Assembly (NCBI GenBank): GCA_026826555.1
Contig: JAKSZT010054570.1
Location: 2,610,959 to 2,674,958, forward strand
Direction of reading: 5' to 3'
DNA from: Tolypeutes matacus
Lineage: Eukaryota; Chordata; Mammalia; Cingulata; Chlamyphoridae
Length of the DNA stretch: 64,000 nt
Shown here: piece after piece, positions 46,116 to 58,319 of the stretch
Position numbering within the stretch: the stretch's first letter is position 1
Layout: each line of letters opens with the position of its first letter
Notes under the pieces: generated by a model
What the model was told of the DNA's origin: nothing
The model's database searches: none
What the model saw: only the letters and a program-made list of their open reading frames with translations
Program-made: the position numbers and the translations under genes

Positions 46116-46289
46116 GGCCGCGGATGAGAATGCTGGTCTCTGGGTAGTTGAATAAAAATGAGAAGGATGAAACAGAGGAAAGACTTATTGACACACACAT
46201 TTCCCTTTGGTCTCCCACTATTACTGTAAAGAGCACATTTCCCCATCTTCTCTCAACCAGGACTCTGTGGAAAGTCTGCAGTAGGTGAG

Positions 46290-46352
46290 GACTCCAGTGA
46301 CCTTCTATCGAACACTGCGATGGACCAGGCACTGTGCTAATTGTGGGGAATG
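46290..46352 (-). repeat. L2 3'-end scrap, reverse orientation
   Basis: cgatggaccaggcactgtgc followed by taattgtgggg. Confidence 0.45.
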
Positions 46353-46612
46353 GACAAAAGTTGGTTATTGCAGATGGTTGAGAGAGATTTTTAGTGGGTG
46401 GAGGGTAGGTAGGAATGGAAGGGCTGGAAATGGGGATCTGAAAGCCTGCTGGGCCAGTAGAAGGACAGATAAACACAGTCGTCTCTGCCTAATTTGGCTG
46501 TCCATGGAGAAGACACACCCCCTTCAGACGGTGGAGCTCCTTCTGGGAGAGCTGGGTCAAAGCTGGTGGGGGTACAGGGCTGGACATGATGAAGCAAAAG
46601 CTAATCACCCCT

Positions 46613-46723
46613 GAATGCACAACACTGTGATTATATTAAAAGCCATTGATTAGGCACTTCGGATAGATTGTATGCTAGTGCATATATCTCAATAAAACGG
46701 CTTTAAAATAAAAAAATGTTTTA
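46613..46723 (+). mobile_element. 111-bp L1 insertion (extreme 5' truncation)
   Basis: Only the last part of an L1 3' UTR is present: ctgtgattatattaaaagcc, attgattaggcacttcggat, atctcaataaaacggcttta, then an A-rich tail. Target duplication aaaagctaatcacccct (46596-46612) and aaaagctaaccacccct (46724-46740), 16 of 17. The same L1 terminus is seen at 50090-50170. Confidence 0.85.
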
Positions 46724-46999
46724 AAAAGCTAACCACCCCTCCCCCCTGACATAGATTCACCATCTGGGGTTCATAACTGGTTAGAACTGTGATGACTGTG
46801 ATTATCTGTGAAAGGTTCCATAACTGTGACATGTTTTATAAATATTCTTTAACAATATATGTTTCTTGTGAAAGAAAAAGAAATGAGAGCACCTCTACTC
46901 TGAGGAAGATTCCTGATTGCCTTGCTTCTCCAAGAGACCAGGCAGGGCCCGGGTTCGTCACCTCCCCGTGGGAACTAATTCACTGCACCTCCGCTGACC

Positions 47000-47165
47000 T
47001 CCACAGGGGTGTGGACAGAGCTGCCCTCAATTGGGCTCTGCACGCACGCGGGGCCCTGTGGGCGCACTTTGGTCTCACTTGGCCAGGCTAATTGCTCTCT
47101 CCAGGTCCTGGGCTGGCCCACACCAGTTAAATCTGATCTGGATCTGTTGCCCACATGGCTGGAGG
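47000..47165. other. GC-richer unique block
   Basis: ctgcacgcacgcggggccct and ggtctcacttggccaggcta retain CpGs. No repeat recognised, so possibly a short regulatory element. Confidence 0.25.
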
Positions 47166-47194
47166 GGTCCAGTGTTTTTCTCTTTTAAGTTTGG

Positions 47195-47340
47195 TTGAAT
47201 ACATACTTGCTGAGTATTGGGGCAAGCACTGTGCTGGGTTGAATATAAAAATATAATGAGTTATATATAGTCTATGACTTTGAGTTTAAATAGAGAAGAT
47301 AGATGAATGAACAAATAATTCCAATATGATAAGGGAAATA
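47195..47340 (-). repeat. L2 3'-end fragment, reverse orientation
   Basis: acatacttgctgagtattgg, ggcaagcactgtgctgggtt, gaatgaacaaataattccaa. Confidence 0.5.
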
Positions 47341-47669
47341 CTAGTTTAACAAGTTGTGAAGAGAGGATTTTCCTAATGTCCTGGAATTGGGGGATAGACC
47401 CCAGAGCCAAACATGAAAGGTGCCAGGATTACCAGATTCCAGAGAAGAGACGTCAGTGACTGAGACCAGACCCCACCCCACAGAGCTTATCAAGAGGTGC
47501 CAGAACAACTCTTCCTCCCACCTCATCCCTGTTGGTCAGCCTAGCAAAGAGCATGGGTTTGTGGAGAGAAGCTCTTCCCCCTCCTGAGAAAAAAGGGGTG
47601 CCTGCCTTCCTGGAGGCCGACTGAAGGATCTTGAAGAACATCAGTTGTGTACCCAGAGGATACTTTTAA

Positions 47670-47876
47670 TTTAATTTAATTTATTTATTTATCCATCCCC
47701 CTTGCTGCTTGTGCTCGCTGTGTCCATTTGCTGTGCATTTTTTCTGTGTCTGCTTGTCTCCCTTTGTTGGGCCAGCTCTCCACAGGCGCTCCTTCACCAG
47801 GAGGCCCCGGGGATTGAACCCGGGGCCTCCCATATGGTAAATGGGAGCCCAACCTATTGAGCCACAGCTGCTTCCC
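47670..47876 (-). mobile_element. DAS-type SINE, minus strand
   Basis: ccccttgctgcttgtgctcg at the tail side, gggattgaacccggggcctc at the B box, tgagccacagctgcttcccc at the head. Target duplication cagaggatacttttaa (47654-47669) and cagagaatacttttaa (47877-47892), 15 of 16. Confidence 0.9.
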
Positions 47877-47892
47877 CAGAGAATACTTTTAA

Positions 47893-49300
47893 ACAAGGGA
47901 GTCCTGTATCTTCCATCGCTACTGAATGTCTGCTGAGCTGAGGGACCCACAGCTCCTCTTTGGAGCTGCCAGGGGAGTGGGGCATGGAGAGAAGTTTCTT
48001 GAGAGAGTTTTATATGGGTCCCCTAAAGTTTAGGGTAGATGTAATTGTATGGAGTGGTAACTTCTGAAGTTGGGAGGTGACTTCAAGCCTTCTGAGCAAT
48101 CAGGGCTTGAAGGGAAAGTGGTGTGCTGCAACCAGGAAGACTATGGAGCAAATTCTTCCTCTTCCTAGTTGTCAGAAGACCATGGAGGGTGAGGATGAGG
48201 GCTTAATGGTACTCATGGCTCCAGGTGAAGAAGAATGGAGGTTAGCAGAGGGGCAGGAGCAGAAGGGCAGCCCAGGCAGCTGTTGGGACAAAAAAATCAC
48301 ACCCACCCCAGGGAAGAGGTGAGGTGTGTAATGTTAGCAGGCTGATAGCAGGCATGGTGAACCACTACAGAAATCCTCAGGAATGGAGGGGGCTGGGGTG
48401 GGCAAAAATGGTGCCCATCCCCTGTACAGAGACCATAGCAGCAGCCATAGGCAGATCACATCAGAATGAGCAAGGCACACCCCACCCTTGCTGAGACCAG
48501 GCATTTTCAGATCTTCCTGCTTCCTCTGTCCCCTTCCCTTATCCTTGACAGAAACATCACCTTGATGAGTGTAGGGGAGGGCAAGGAAAGAACATCACAC
48601 CCCCATTCCTCCCCTTGGTCCCTAAATCATGAGTCTAGCTTTGTTCAGAGGATGGGAAGAGCTTTGGCCCATAAATGAGACTATAATTTTAAATAGGGTC
48701 AGACCAAGTTTTAATAATTAAAAATGATTTAATTATAGTAGGATTTCATCAAAAGCCCATTAACAGACCCATTTCCCAATAAGAAGGGGCTCAGATGTTC
48801 CATACAACATATTTGAGAGGAGCCTGTGGAGAAAAAATCATCATTTTCGGTCTCTCCTCAAGGGTTTGAATTTACTTATGACATCAGTTACACTAGGATA
48901 AAGGAATGCACGGGGTACTGTGGGACTCAGAGAAGAGTTATTTAGGGCATTTGGGATCCAAAGGAGGCATTCTAGAGAGGATGAGGACTCAGCCTCAGGA
49001 AGACTCTGAAGTATTTGGTGTCTTGTGGGTAGGGCCCCACTGGCATGAAGGGTGTACCCCTCCTTCTCTCTGCTTTGCTGCACCCAGTGCAGAGGCACCC
49101 ATCCCAGCCATGCTGCTCAAGGCTCCTTAACCTTCTCTACTGGCTCCCAGCCATGCCCCAGAAATCAGGGTCACACAGGCATCATAACCCATTAATACCT
49201 TCTTTTCCACTCCAAGCAACTTTCCTTAGTTATATATAAGTATGCACTTATATTCCTAAGTATGCACAGCTCCAAGCTATTACAGCAGTAGCAAAGTCTC
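47893..49300. other. Unique sequence
   Basis: No gene recognised. 48680-48760 holds tttaataattaaaaatgatt and ttaattatagtagg, an AT-rich homeodomain-motif cluster. Frames at 48077-48322, 48466-48678 and 48841-49130 are short and domain-free. Confidence 0.4.
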
Positions 49301-49309
49301 TCTTAAAAT

Positions 49310-50172
49310 GTTTGTGCATAAGCAAAATGTGATATGTACATACGATGGAATATTAATTATTCAGCTGTAAGAAGAAATGAAGTTCTGATACATGTGACAG
49401 ACAACATGGATGAACCATGAGGACATTATGTTGAGTGAAATAAACCGGGCCCAAAAGTACAAATATTGTATGATATCACTAATATGATTAATTATAATGA
49501 GAAAACTCACGGACTTAGTATCTAGAATATAGGTTATTAGGACATAGAGCAAGGACAGTGAATGGGGAGCTGATGCTTACTTTGTACAGAATTTACAATA
49601 AGGTTGATAGTAAATGTTTGAACACGGATAGAGGTGATGGGGGCACATTATTGTGAAGGTAATTAACAGTGCTGAATAGCGCATGTGATTGTGGTTGAAA
49701 AGGGAAGTTTAGGGAAGCGTACCTCACTAGAAGGAAAGCTAGAGGATGAAACATGGGATTGTATAATACGGTGAACCCTGTTGTAGATGATGACTGTGGT
49801 TAATGGTACAAATATAAGAATGTTCTTTCACGAAGTATAACAAATGTACATCACTATCACAAGTTAATAATAGGGTGGTATATGGGAAAAATACAACTAA
49901 TGCAAATTATTGACTATTGGTAACAGGAATATTGTAATATTCTTCATCAATTTTAACAAATACCATACCAATGCTAAGGGTCAATAATAAAGGGGTAGGA
50001 AGATAAAGGGTTTTTTTCTTTTTTGTTTTGCTTTGTTTATGTCTGGAGCAATGAAAATGTTCTAAAATTGATTGTGGTGATGAATGCACAACTCTAATTA
50101 TACTGAGAGCCATTGATTTTACCCTTTGGATGGGTTAAATAGTGTGTGAATAAAACTGCTTTAATTTTTTAA
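49310..50172 (+). repeat. L1 3' end (ORF2 C-terminus and 3' UTR), 5'-truncated
   Basis: Ordered blocks: gatggaatattaattattca, catggatgaaccatgaggac, gttgagtgaaataaaccggg, then UTR blocks gactgtggttaatggtacaa, gtataacaaatgtacatcac, gagagccattgattttaccc, gtgtgaataaaactgcttta. It serves here as the reference for the shorter L1 3' ends elsewhere in the window. Confidence 0.8.
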
Positions 50173-50355
50173 CAGTCACTTTTAGATAGAAAAAATCCTT
50201 GTGCATACTTTTAAGCTCTTAGGTTATGCAAACATAAGAAAATGTAGCATGATGTGATAAGTGAATAACTTGGGACTGGGGAGGAAGAGTGAACTAATAT
50301 TTGAGTGGGATCTTGAAGGGCAGTAGTCACCTTCATAGAAGTAATCATAGTAATA
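50173..50355. other. Unique sequence
   Basis: No repeat or gene recognised. Confidence 0.4.
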
Positions 50356-50359
50356 TTGC

Positions 50360-50650
50360 TATTAATAATAAGAGCTAATCTTTATTGAGAGCCAGGCACG
50401 AGGCTATTTTACATGTATCATCTCTTATCTCTTAGAACAATTAGTTCTCTGACAGAGACAACTATGCAAATGACTGCAAAGTATTTATTCATGACACTCA
50501 TGTTTCCTCTTTCCCAGTCAAATACTAAGGATTTTTATTAACCCCTTTTTATTAAGGAGGAAATTTAGATTTAGAGAGATGGTAACTGGGCCAAAGATAC
50601 CCAGATAAATTAAATGGCTCGTCCCAGATCACAAGGCATTAGAGTAAGTG
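50360..50650 (-). repeat. MIR SINE, reverse orientation, with about 100 bp of extra sequence
   Basis: agctaatctttattgagagc, caggcacgaggctattttac, then after an interruption (about 50455-50535) aaggaggaaatttagattta, gggccaaagatacccaga and cgtcccagatcacaaggc. Confidence 0.55.
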
Positions 50651-51230
50651 TCACAGCATTTAGGATAAAGAGAGGAAGTTTTTATTTCCAAAAACTGAAA
50701 TTCTACCAAGCAAACCCCAAATCAACAGCATTAGTTTTAGGAAGACATTTTCACTTATCTGTATAAACAAAAAGTCCTACAAAGTTTTCTAAATGTCCTC
50801 TGGAAAAGGAATTTGCAACCATGTGCTTCAGTTTTTAATGAATATATACTGGAAAGTATATCAATATTAATCTTCCAAATTACTCTTATGATCATAATTT
50901 TTAAAGCATTGATATTTATTAGACGTTTTCCTTTTTCAAAAATACTCTGATTAGAAAAAAGTAACAGGTAACTTTGGGGTTTACAAATTCCAATTTAATT
51001 ATGGTATTCTAAAGTTGAAGGTATAGTGTTTGCTAGAATAACTGAAAAGAAAAACATGTATGATTGCTATAGAATAATCTGGCTTGTGTACAGAGAGTTT
51101 TAGGAAGTTTTAAACACTGACATTTTATTGTTTGGGCATTTTCATATATCACAATCAAGAATATTGTACAACCAAATAAAATTAAAATTCAGGTTACTCG
51201 ACCTATCTATTTTATAGTCTGGTTTGGGAA
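50651..51230. other. AT-rich unique sequence
   Basis: No repeat or gene recognised. Confidence 0.4.
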
Positions 51231-51234
51231 ACAC

Positions 51235-51485
51235 TAATACTAGTAATAGTTAACATTCATTGAGTACTTACTATATGTGATATCTTAAACTCATTTGAAA
51301 CTAAAACAAAACAAAACAAAACAAAACCCTATGAGGTAAGTGCTATTATTATTCCCATTTTACAAATAAGAAAAAGGAGGTTCCAACAGACTAACTAACT
51401 TAAGCTAGTAAGTGATGGAGACAAGATTTGAACCAGGCAGGGTGGCTCCTGAGCCCAGGCATTTAACCACTTCACCATAAAATAT
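51235..51485 (-). repeat. MIR SINE, reverse orientation, with (AAAAC)n expansion
   Basis: cattgagtacttactatatg, then (AAAAC)n at 51302-51327, ccctatgaggtaagtgctat, attattcccattttacaaat, gaaccaggcagggtggctcc, taaccacttcacc. Confidence 0.75.
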
Positions 51486-51489
51486 GATA

Positions 51490-52005
51490 GTATATTTTAA
51501 AAATACAAAGGGTGGCTTGTCCAGTTCTAACTCAATCCGGGCACCAAAAAAAACCATCTCAAATAATGTTTTAGGCCACTTTCTTTATACCTGAAGAGGT
51601 TAAAAATTTCTGATCAAATATTGCCTCATTGGAATTTGGTAACTACTACACATGGGTTTCAGAGGCTCTCTGAAAAGTTAAAAGCATTGCACAAATGTTA
51701 GTATTACTAATTTTATTGGCTTGAAAGAGTATTGTTTTTAAATAATCGCTGAAAAGAGATATTGATACTCCAAATTCAGAACTGAGTTTAGATTGCCCAA
51801 ATATCATTCAGTATGAGGTTCTTTTGGAATGCCTTACATTATTTTTCCTAACATTTACAGAATTAAAAATCTTAGACTCTATGGTGTCAATCAGAGAGAC
51901 GATGCTAGAGGGAAAAAATGTTTTATAATTGTCTTCACCACAAACAATAACCCTCTGCCAAATCACCTACCATTCTAGATTGAGGTCATTGTGATTTTTG
52001 GCTTT
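51490..52005. other. Unique sequence
   Basis: No gene or repeat recognised. Confidence 0.4.
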
Positions 52006-52009
52006 TTTC

Positions 52010-52770
52010 CCAGAAATCAAATACATCCTTGGAGAATGAAGACTCACACTGATGATATTCAAAAGAATGTGACAAGTCCCCAAGGTTATTTCCAAAGAGG
52101 AGTTCCAGCAGTAAATACATTCCGTGTTGGGATCACAACGGCATCAGCCCACCGCTTGCCTAAGTGACTACATTGCAGTGGACAATATTTATTCAAATGT
52201 GTACCTTCTGGTATGTTCTTTGGATAAGAATTCACAGGACTTAACACTCATGCCTCATGCATTTCTCCTCAAGTAGCCCCCTTCTGTTTTAATAACTCAA
52301 AGTGGTGCCACCTTCTTGTCGAGAACTTCGTGGCTGACCTGGTGAACTCCCACCCTACCCCCACTCCCCGACATTTAATACCCAGAGCTACAGGACAGCT
52401 AATGGTGCTTGTGTTAGAAAGAGCCAGGACAAAGGTCAGCTGGGGAGGAATGTCTCTGAGCCCCCGCTTACCCAGCTCAGGGCAGCTGACGCAGAGGGTG
52501 TAATGATGAGAAAGTCAGAGCACACTTCAAGGCCTGTTATCTGAGCCAATGTAAACACCGAACCACAAATACTTCCCCTTCCTCCTCCAGAATCCAAATG
52601 TCAATTGCTTCCAGCTTCAAAGTTCGGAATCTCCACCACACCTCTCTTTGATTCAAGTTTGCTTGGAAGGAGAACAACATGCCTGACTCCATCTGTGTGG
52701 TAAAACTTGAGTCTCTCTAGCCAAGTAATTAGGCGTGCCCCAAAACTGGATCTCTACAATATAATCCACC
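52010..52770. promoter_or_regulatory. Repeat-free candidate conserved noncoding element H
   Basis: No repeat signature over about 750 bp. Contains ccacaaatacttcccc, aaatgtcaattgcttccagc near 52596, aggacaaaggtcagctgg near 52426 (nuclear-receptor-like AAAGGTCA) and aagtaattaggcgtg near 52722. Function is inferred. Confidence 0.38.
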
Positions 52771-53960
52771 CTAGAAAATATCTTCTGGCCATCTATGAAA
52801 TGACCACACAAATGATCAGCCTCTGAAAAGGCCCTTCTCTAGGTGGGCAGGATCTAGGACGAAATAGACCTAGGTCCAAGACCTGATTCGAAGGGCTCAA
52901 AGCAGCACAAACGAGGCCAGGTTGCTGAACCCAGGGGTTACTCACATAAGGGCTTCACCTGGAAAACCTCTCCCCAAACCCTACATTCTTTTGACCAATA
53001 ACATTGGACAGTATTATATTTGCCGTCCCTTTTCATTAGGAAATGTATCCCAAGGCCTTTAGCCTAAAAGTATGGTAACGCTCCATTAGCTTAAGTTCAC
53101 CTAATAGCCAACTCCCTCTGAGTGCTTTTGCATTGTTTTGGGGTGTTCTAATTTGGGAGTCGGGGGTGGGGAATTTTGGGGGCATTTTAAAGGATTTTTA
53201 TATCACTCCCTTTATCATCAGTGCTGTAATGTTTAAGCCCAGCACACGAGTTAGTTTCCGAGAAACCGTCTCCAGTCTAAAATACCCCTTTTCCTACTCT
53301 ATTCCAGCAAATGTTACCCTGCTCCCAGGCCTTGCCTGGGAAGGACACCACAAGGCTTTGCAGGCGGGTGCTAGGTTTAGACCCCCTTCTTCCTGGGTTC
53401 TTAACACCATGTTAAACTGGTAATGGTGAAGGTGGAGGAGGAAAGGGGTGGGAGGTGGGGCATGGGAGTGGAGCTCTTTAAATTAACCGTGTCTAGGCTG
53501 ACTCTTGATTCCTTCTGTGGTAACTCCAAGGGAAGATTGAATTCCTCACCTTCCCTACTTCCCCACCACCTCCAAGACAGCCTATCTCCAACCCCGTTTT
53601 TGCTTCCACTGTTCTAATCCTCGTTTCTGTAACAGGCTGCTTTTTTTGTTCCGGCTCCCAGGCCATATTTTCATGATACATAATTCCCCTCTGGGTCATA
53701 GGTTGGAATTTGACCTCTGGTTCCATAGGGCTCTGGTTCCTGGCAAGTAAGAGAGTGCTTCTTGTGAGAGCAACTTAGTGAGGGGTGTTTGCTGTGGCCC
53801 TGGCGGGCTATTCCTGGCAGCCCTGCTGATCTTCATGTTAAGTCCTCACTGAATAAGTTCTGCTGTCAGGAGTGGGAAACTGCTTGAAGGCAACCTACTT
53901 TTACAGCATTCTTAGGAATATGGAGAGTGGAAATATTGGAGGAAAGGATACAGGTTAGTA
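52771..53960. other. Unique sequence
   Basis: No repeat recognised. Frames of 96, 64 and 77 codons at 53133-53726 overlap and show no domain. 53157-53185 is G-rich. Confidence 0.4.
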
Positions 53961-53964
53961 CACA

Positions 53965-54070
53965 CCAATCAGCTGTGTACTATCGGGGAAAGTACAATCT
54001 CTTGAGTCTTCATTCCCTCATCTATAAAATGGGTATGATAATGGTCCCTCCAAGAGCTGAAGAAAGAATG
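53965..54070 (+). repeat. MIR SINE fragment
   Basis: cttgagtcttcattccctca, tctataaaatgggtatgata, atggtccctccaagagctga. Confidence 0.6.
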
Positions 54071-54109
54071 GGATGAAGAATCTACGATATTGGACTTTTA
54101 TTTTTCTTC

Positions 54110-54370
54110 GATGTAACAACACGCTTTTTCTTGCCTGTGGATCCTCACATGTGCTACTCTTTTTTCCCAGAAGATTCTTCCACTGACTTCAAACACAGAA
54201 CCCACCCCCGGCTGGATAACTTACCCTCGCCTTTCAGGCTTCTTCATCAAAGAAGACTTTCCCTCCCATCCCTCACCAGACTAAGTCAAATATCCCTTTT
54301 TTGTCTTCCTAGAATATTCTATATCTTTCCTTTGCAAAACTATAATTTGGTAATTTTTGAAAATTAACTA
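54110..54370 (+). repeat. L2 LINE fragment
   Basis: cacatgtgctactctttttt, aggcttcttcatcaaagaag, actttccctcccatccctca and gactaagtcaaatatccctt follow the L2 order, strongly diverged. Confidence 0.5.
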
Positions 54371-54379
54371 AAGTCTATA

Positions 54380-55945
54380 CTTTTTTCAGGTTTCCTTAGT
54401 TTTTACTTAATGTCTTTATTCTGTTTCAGGGTATCCCATTACTTTAGTTGTCACGTCTCCTTAAGCTCCTCTAGACTGTGGTAGTTTCTCACACTTTCCT
54501 TGTTTTGAATGCCCTTGACAGTTTTGAGGAGTGCTGGTCAGGTATTTTATAAACTATCCTTCAATTCGGGTGTAGCTGATATTTATATCGAGGTTAGACT
54601 GGGGTTATGGGTTTGGGGGAGGAATCGCACCACAGCTCCTCAAGACTACATGCTATCCACATGACTTCTCAATGTTGACATTAACCTGGTCACCTGGCTG
54701 AGGTAGCGACTGTCAGGTTTCTCCATTGTGAAGTTATTTTTCCCTCTTTGTATACCCTTTGGAAGGAAGTCACTATGTGCAGTCCACACGTAAGGGATGG
54801 AGGGTGATGTTCCAACTCCTTGAAAGGCAAGTATGTACATAAATTATGTGGAAATTTCTACACAGAATTGTCTCTTATTGCTAATTATTTATCCATTCAG
54901 TCATTTATTTATGTCTGTATGGACACATGAATATTTATTTTATGGTTTGGGTTATATTCCAATACTATGTCATCAATTTTGTTGCTCAAATTGTTCCAGT
55001 TTTGGCCATAGGGATCCTGTGTTCTTTTGGCATGACCTCATCCTTTTATTTTTTGAGCACTTCCTTATTTGGGGGCACAACTAAGCTCATCTTGTATATT
55101 CATTCCTGCCTCAGTCTTGGAATCAGCCATTTCTTCAAAGAGCTCTGATTCCTTTTATTGAAGAATGGTGTTAGAAGCCATGATCTGGGCACTGATTGTG
55201 CTCATGCTACTGGGGTGCTCTCTCAGCTGACAGAGCAAGGAAATATACATGTGTACACTAACCATCCATCCATATCTTTATTAATCTTATCATGAGCTCA
55301 TATTGATGTCTCCAACTCTAATCCAGCAGCACATGAATCATTCTAGTCTCCCCTCTGCCTTGCTTGTCTGTAACCTTCCACGCCCACAGTAAGAAGCCTG
55401 GCTCCTACCATCTGCAATCTATTCATTTAATTGTTCAATTCTAATATACATGTCTAGTGGATTCAGAATTGTTAAGCTGTACTCCTCTGGGAAACAACTT
55501 TACCAAAATAGAGTACAGTGCTGATGTACAATTCCTTTTACCTTTAGTTGTACAGCCTCCACTCATTTCCAAATTTAATTAGGTTGGCACCTTTTCTCCC
55601 CACCTCCTTCAGTGAGGATATGTTATATATTTACAATACAGTTAGATTATTTTGTCATAGTCTGCATTTCATCGTAGAATCCCTGACCTCTTAAGTGATG
55701 TTTTTTAAATTTGCATACTTTAAGGTTCACTGTTTGTGCTGTAAAATTCTTTGAATTTTAGCAAATGTATCGTGTTACCATTATAGTATCATACAGGATA
55801 GTTTCACTGTCGGACTCACCTATTTAATTCTACCTCTCTGAAGCCCCTAGGCAATCAATAAACTATTTACCATCACTATAATTTTGTCTTTTCCAGAATG
55901 TCATGTAAATGGAATCATACAGTATGTAGTCTTTTCAGGGCAATG
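54380..55945 (-). repeat. L1M-type 3' extended region, minus strand
   Basis: Ordered blocks of an old L1 3' region: ggtcaggtattttataaact, gtcaggtttctccattgtga, atggtttgggttatattcca, ctcaaattgttccagttttg, ggaatcagccatttcttcaa, aatcattctagtctcccctc, aagcctggctcctaccatct, then the UTR-like blocks catacaggatagtttcactg and ccagaatgtcatgtaaatgg. No coding frame. Confidence 0.65.
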
Positions 55946-56034
55946 TTTTAAACTGTAATTAAATATGTAATTGTTCATTATTCATTATTATAAACAGTTC
56001 ATTACTAAGGGCCAAGTGAGTGTCAGCTCCTGCT

Positions 56035-56175
56035 GTAGGCAGATTGACTATATATCCCAGTTGGCCCAGGTTTAGTTTATGATTACAACAACTAGCATCC
56101 CATCCATCTTAGCATTTTAGCACAAAAAATAAGTGTCCTGGTTTGGACAATAAATTATATGGTCATCCTAGTTCC
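56035..56175. mobile_element. Possible short DNA transposon inside L1
   Basis: ttgactatatatcccagttggccc on the left faces ggacaataaattatatggtc and atcctag on the right as rough inverted repeats (both read as gaccatat..cc from outside). It sits between two minus-strand L1 pieces. No duplication found. Confidence 0.35.
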
Positions 56176-56209
56176 AGGTTATGAGAATATAGAACATCTC
56201 TGCCCTTAT

Positions 56210-56870
56210 GGAGCTTATACTTTTTTTTAATTGAGAAAAATCATGCAGAAATACAGAGTTCCCCTATACCTCCCTAACACACACAGATTTCTCTATTATT
56301 GACAATTTTTATTTGTTTGGTGATTTTTGTTACAAATGATGAAACAATATTATTATAATTGTACTATTAACAGAGTTCATAGTTTACATTAGTATTCCCT
56401 GTGCTGTACAGTTCTTTGGTTTTTAACATTTTTATTCTGGTAACATGTATACAACCTTAAATTTCCCCTTTTAACCACATTCATGTATACAATTCAGTGG
56501 TGTTATTATATTCACAATGTTGTGTCACCATCTCCGCTATCCATTACCAAAACTCTTCCATCACCTGAAGCAGAAACTCTGTACCAATTAAGCATGAACT
56601 TCCCATTCCTTCCCTCCACCCTGGTCCCTAGTAACTTGCATTCTAGTTTCTTACTCTATGAAATTGCTTATTCTAATTACTTCACATCAGTGAGATTATA
56701 TACTTGACCTTCAGTATCTTATAATTTCACAGTAATGAAGACACAGTGGACGTCTTCATGGTTCAACCATGTTGTCGCATGTATCAGAACTTCATTCTGT
56801 TTTAGGACTGAATATTATTCCATTGTACATACATACCACATTTTGACCATAAATTCCATGATAGCATAGA
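56210..56870 (-). repeat. L1 3' end, minus strand
   Basis: ttgttacaaatgatgaaaca, agagttcatagtttacatta, acaattcagtggtgttatta, ccattaccaaaactcttcca, ttctagtttcttactctatg, gtcgcatgtatcagaacttc, tgaatattattccattgtac. Confidence 0.65.
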
Positions 56871-57246
56871 CCTTCTGCATTTTGGTTTCTGCTGTAATCC
56901 CAGTGCCTGCTAATACTTTACCTTTAAATATATCTACAACCTCATGAGTGTTTCTAAGGTCTATTGGGCAAGTTATTTATAACCAAGATAAAAGCAGAAA
57001 ATTTCCCATTAAAACAAAGATAATTATTAGAAGGACCTGAAAATTGACTATTTTAATTATGTCACATTTTCTTCATTTTTTGTCAGGTGGAGGAAAAAAA
57101 CCGTCATCTTTATCATGACCACCAATGCTCCATTTATAGAAATCTAGAAAATCATGAGTGTTCCTATTACAGTACACTGGGGCATTTCCAGTTTAGGAGG
57201 GAAGCTGGCCACTTAAAATAATCCTGCTTTAAAATTCCAAATCATA

Positions 57247-57467
57247 GTTAGTAGTACTACTTTAACAATCTTTTATCAATTCTAACAGAGATAACTATTA
57301 TTATTAAAAAATTGCACAATGACAAAAAAGTACTATCATCAATTGTAGCAAATGTTCCACACCAATACAAAGTGTTGGTAATGGGGTGGTATATGGGAAT
57401 TCTGTATTTTATGCATGATTTTCTGTAAACCAAGAACTTCTCTAATAAAAAAAAAAATAAGAAAAAA
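57247..57467 (+). mobile_element. 5'-truncated L1 3' end with TSD
   Basis: ttgtagcaaatgttccacac, caatacaaagtgttggtaat, ggtggtatatgggaattctg, acttctctaataaaa and an A-rich tail. Target duplication tccaaatcata (57236-57246) and tccaaaccata (57468-57478), 10 of 11. Confidence 0.7.
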
Positions 57468-58136
57468 TCCAAACCATATTAGCAAAACCAAGAAGTAAAA
57501 GGGAAGGGGAGGAATTTATATGCTAAATTCTCATCTAAAGTAAAGAGGAGCCAAAAGATAATCTTTCATTCTTGATTTTAACAATTAGGAAAATATAGAA
57601 TAAAACACATTATTGGGTTGATTTCCAGTCCCCCTAAAACTTGTTGCCAAATGCTTTCTGGGCTAGGGTCTTAATAAAACTGCAAGAGAAAGCAAACAGA
57701 GCCTAAAAATCGGGAAAAGCTAAGCCAGCCAGCCTGGTTGCCAAAACTATAATATCCCAAGTTTTACTGCAGAATGGGAGTCCTAGGTCACCAATATTAG
57801 GGATAGTTCTGGGGAGCTTAGGGGCAGGCATTGTAAAACTACTAAATAGAGAGTGAGCTCAAAGAAAAAGAGTGAGAGAAAAAATATACTCCCATTCAAA
57901 ATGAGCCTAAAAATATAAACTCTAAAGAAAGCAAAAGATAGGGGGGGGAAGTCAACAAAATCAACAATCGGTGTAAGAGTTTCCTCAAGATAGACATAAA
58001 ATAATAGACTTAAGAATGTTTGAGGTCTTCAAAGATATAAATAAATAGTATCCACACACACCAAAAAAAGAACACAAATTTTGAAATGGGAGATAGAAAT
58101 ATAAAGAGAACAAGTGGGTACATAAAAAGCAATTGA

Positions 58137-58319
58137 TGGGGAGCGGCTGTGGCTCGATCAGTGGGGCTCCCGTTTGCCATGTGGGAGGCCCCGGGTTTGG
58201 TTCCCGGGGCCTCCTGGTGAGGGCAGGCCCGCCCGCGCGGCGTGGTTGGTTGACCCGGCGAGCACGGGCAGCAAGGGGGGGGATAAATGAATAAATAAAT
58301 AAAATCTTAAAAAAAAAAA
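58137..58319 (+). mobile_element. DAS-type SINE, monomer
   Basis: A box tggctcgatcagtgg (58150-58164), B box ggtttggttcc (58194-58204), then cctcctggtgagggc and a CpG-rich middle (cccgcccgcgcggcgtgg). Its many intact CpGs suggest it is young. Perfect 13-bp duplication aaaaagcaattga at 58124-58136 and 58320-58332. Confidence 0.92.
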
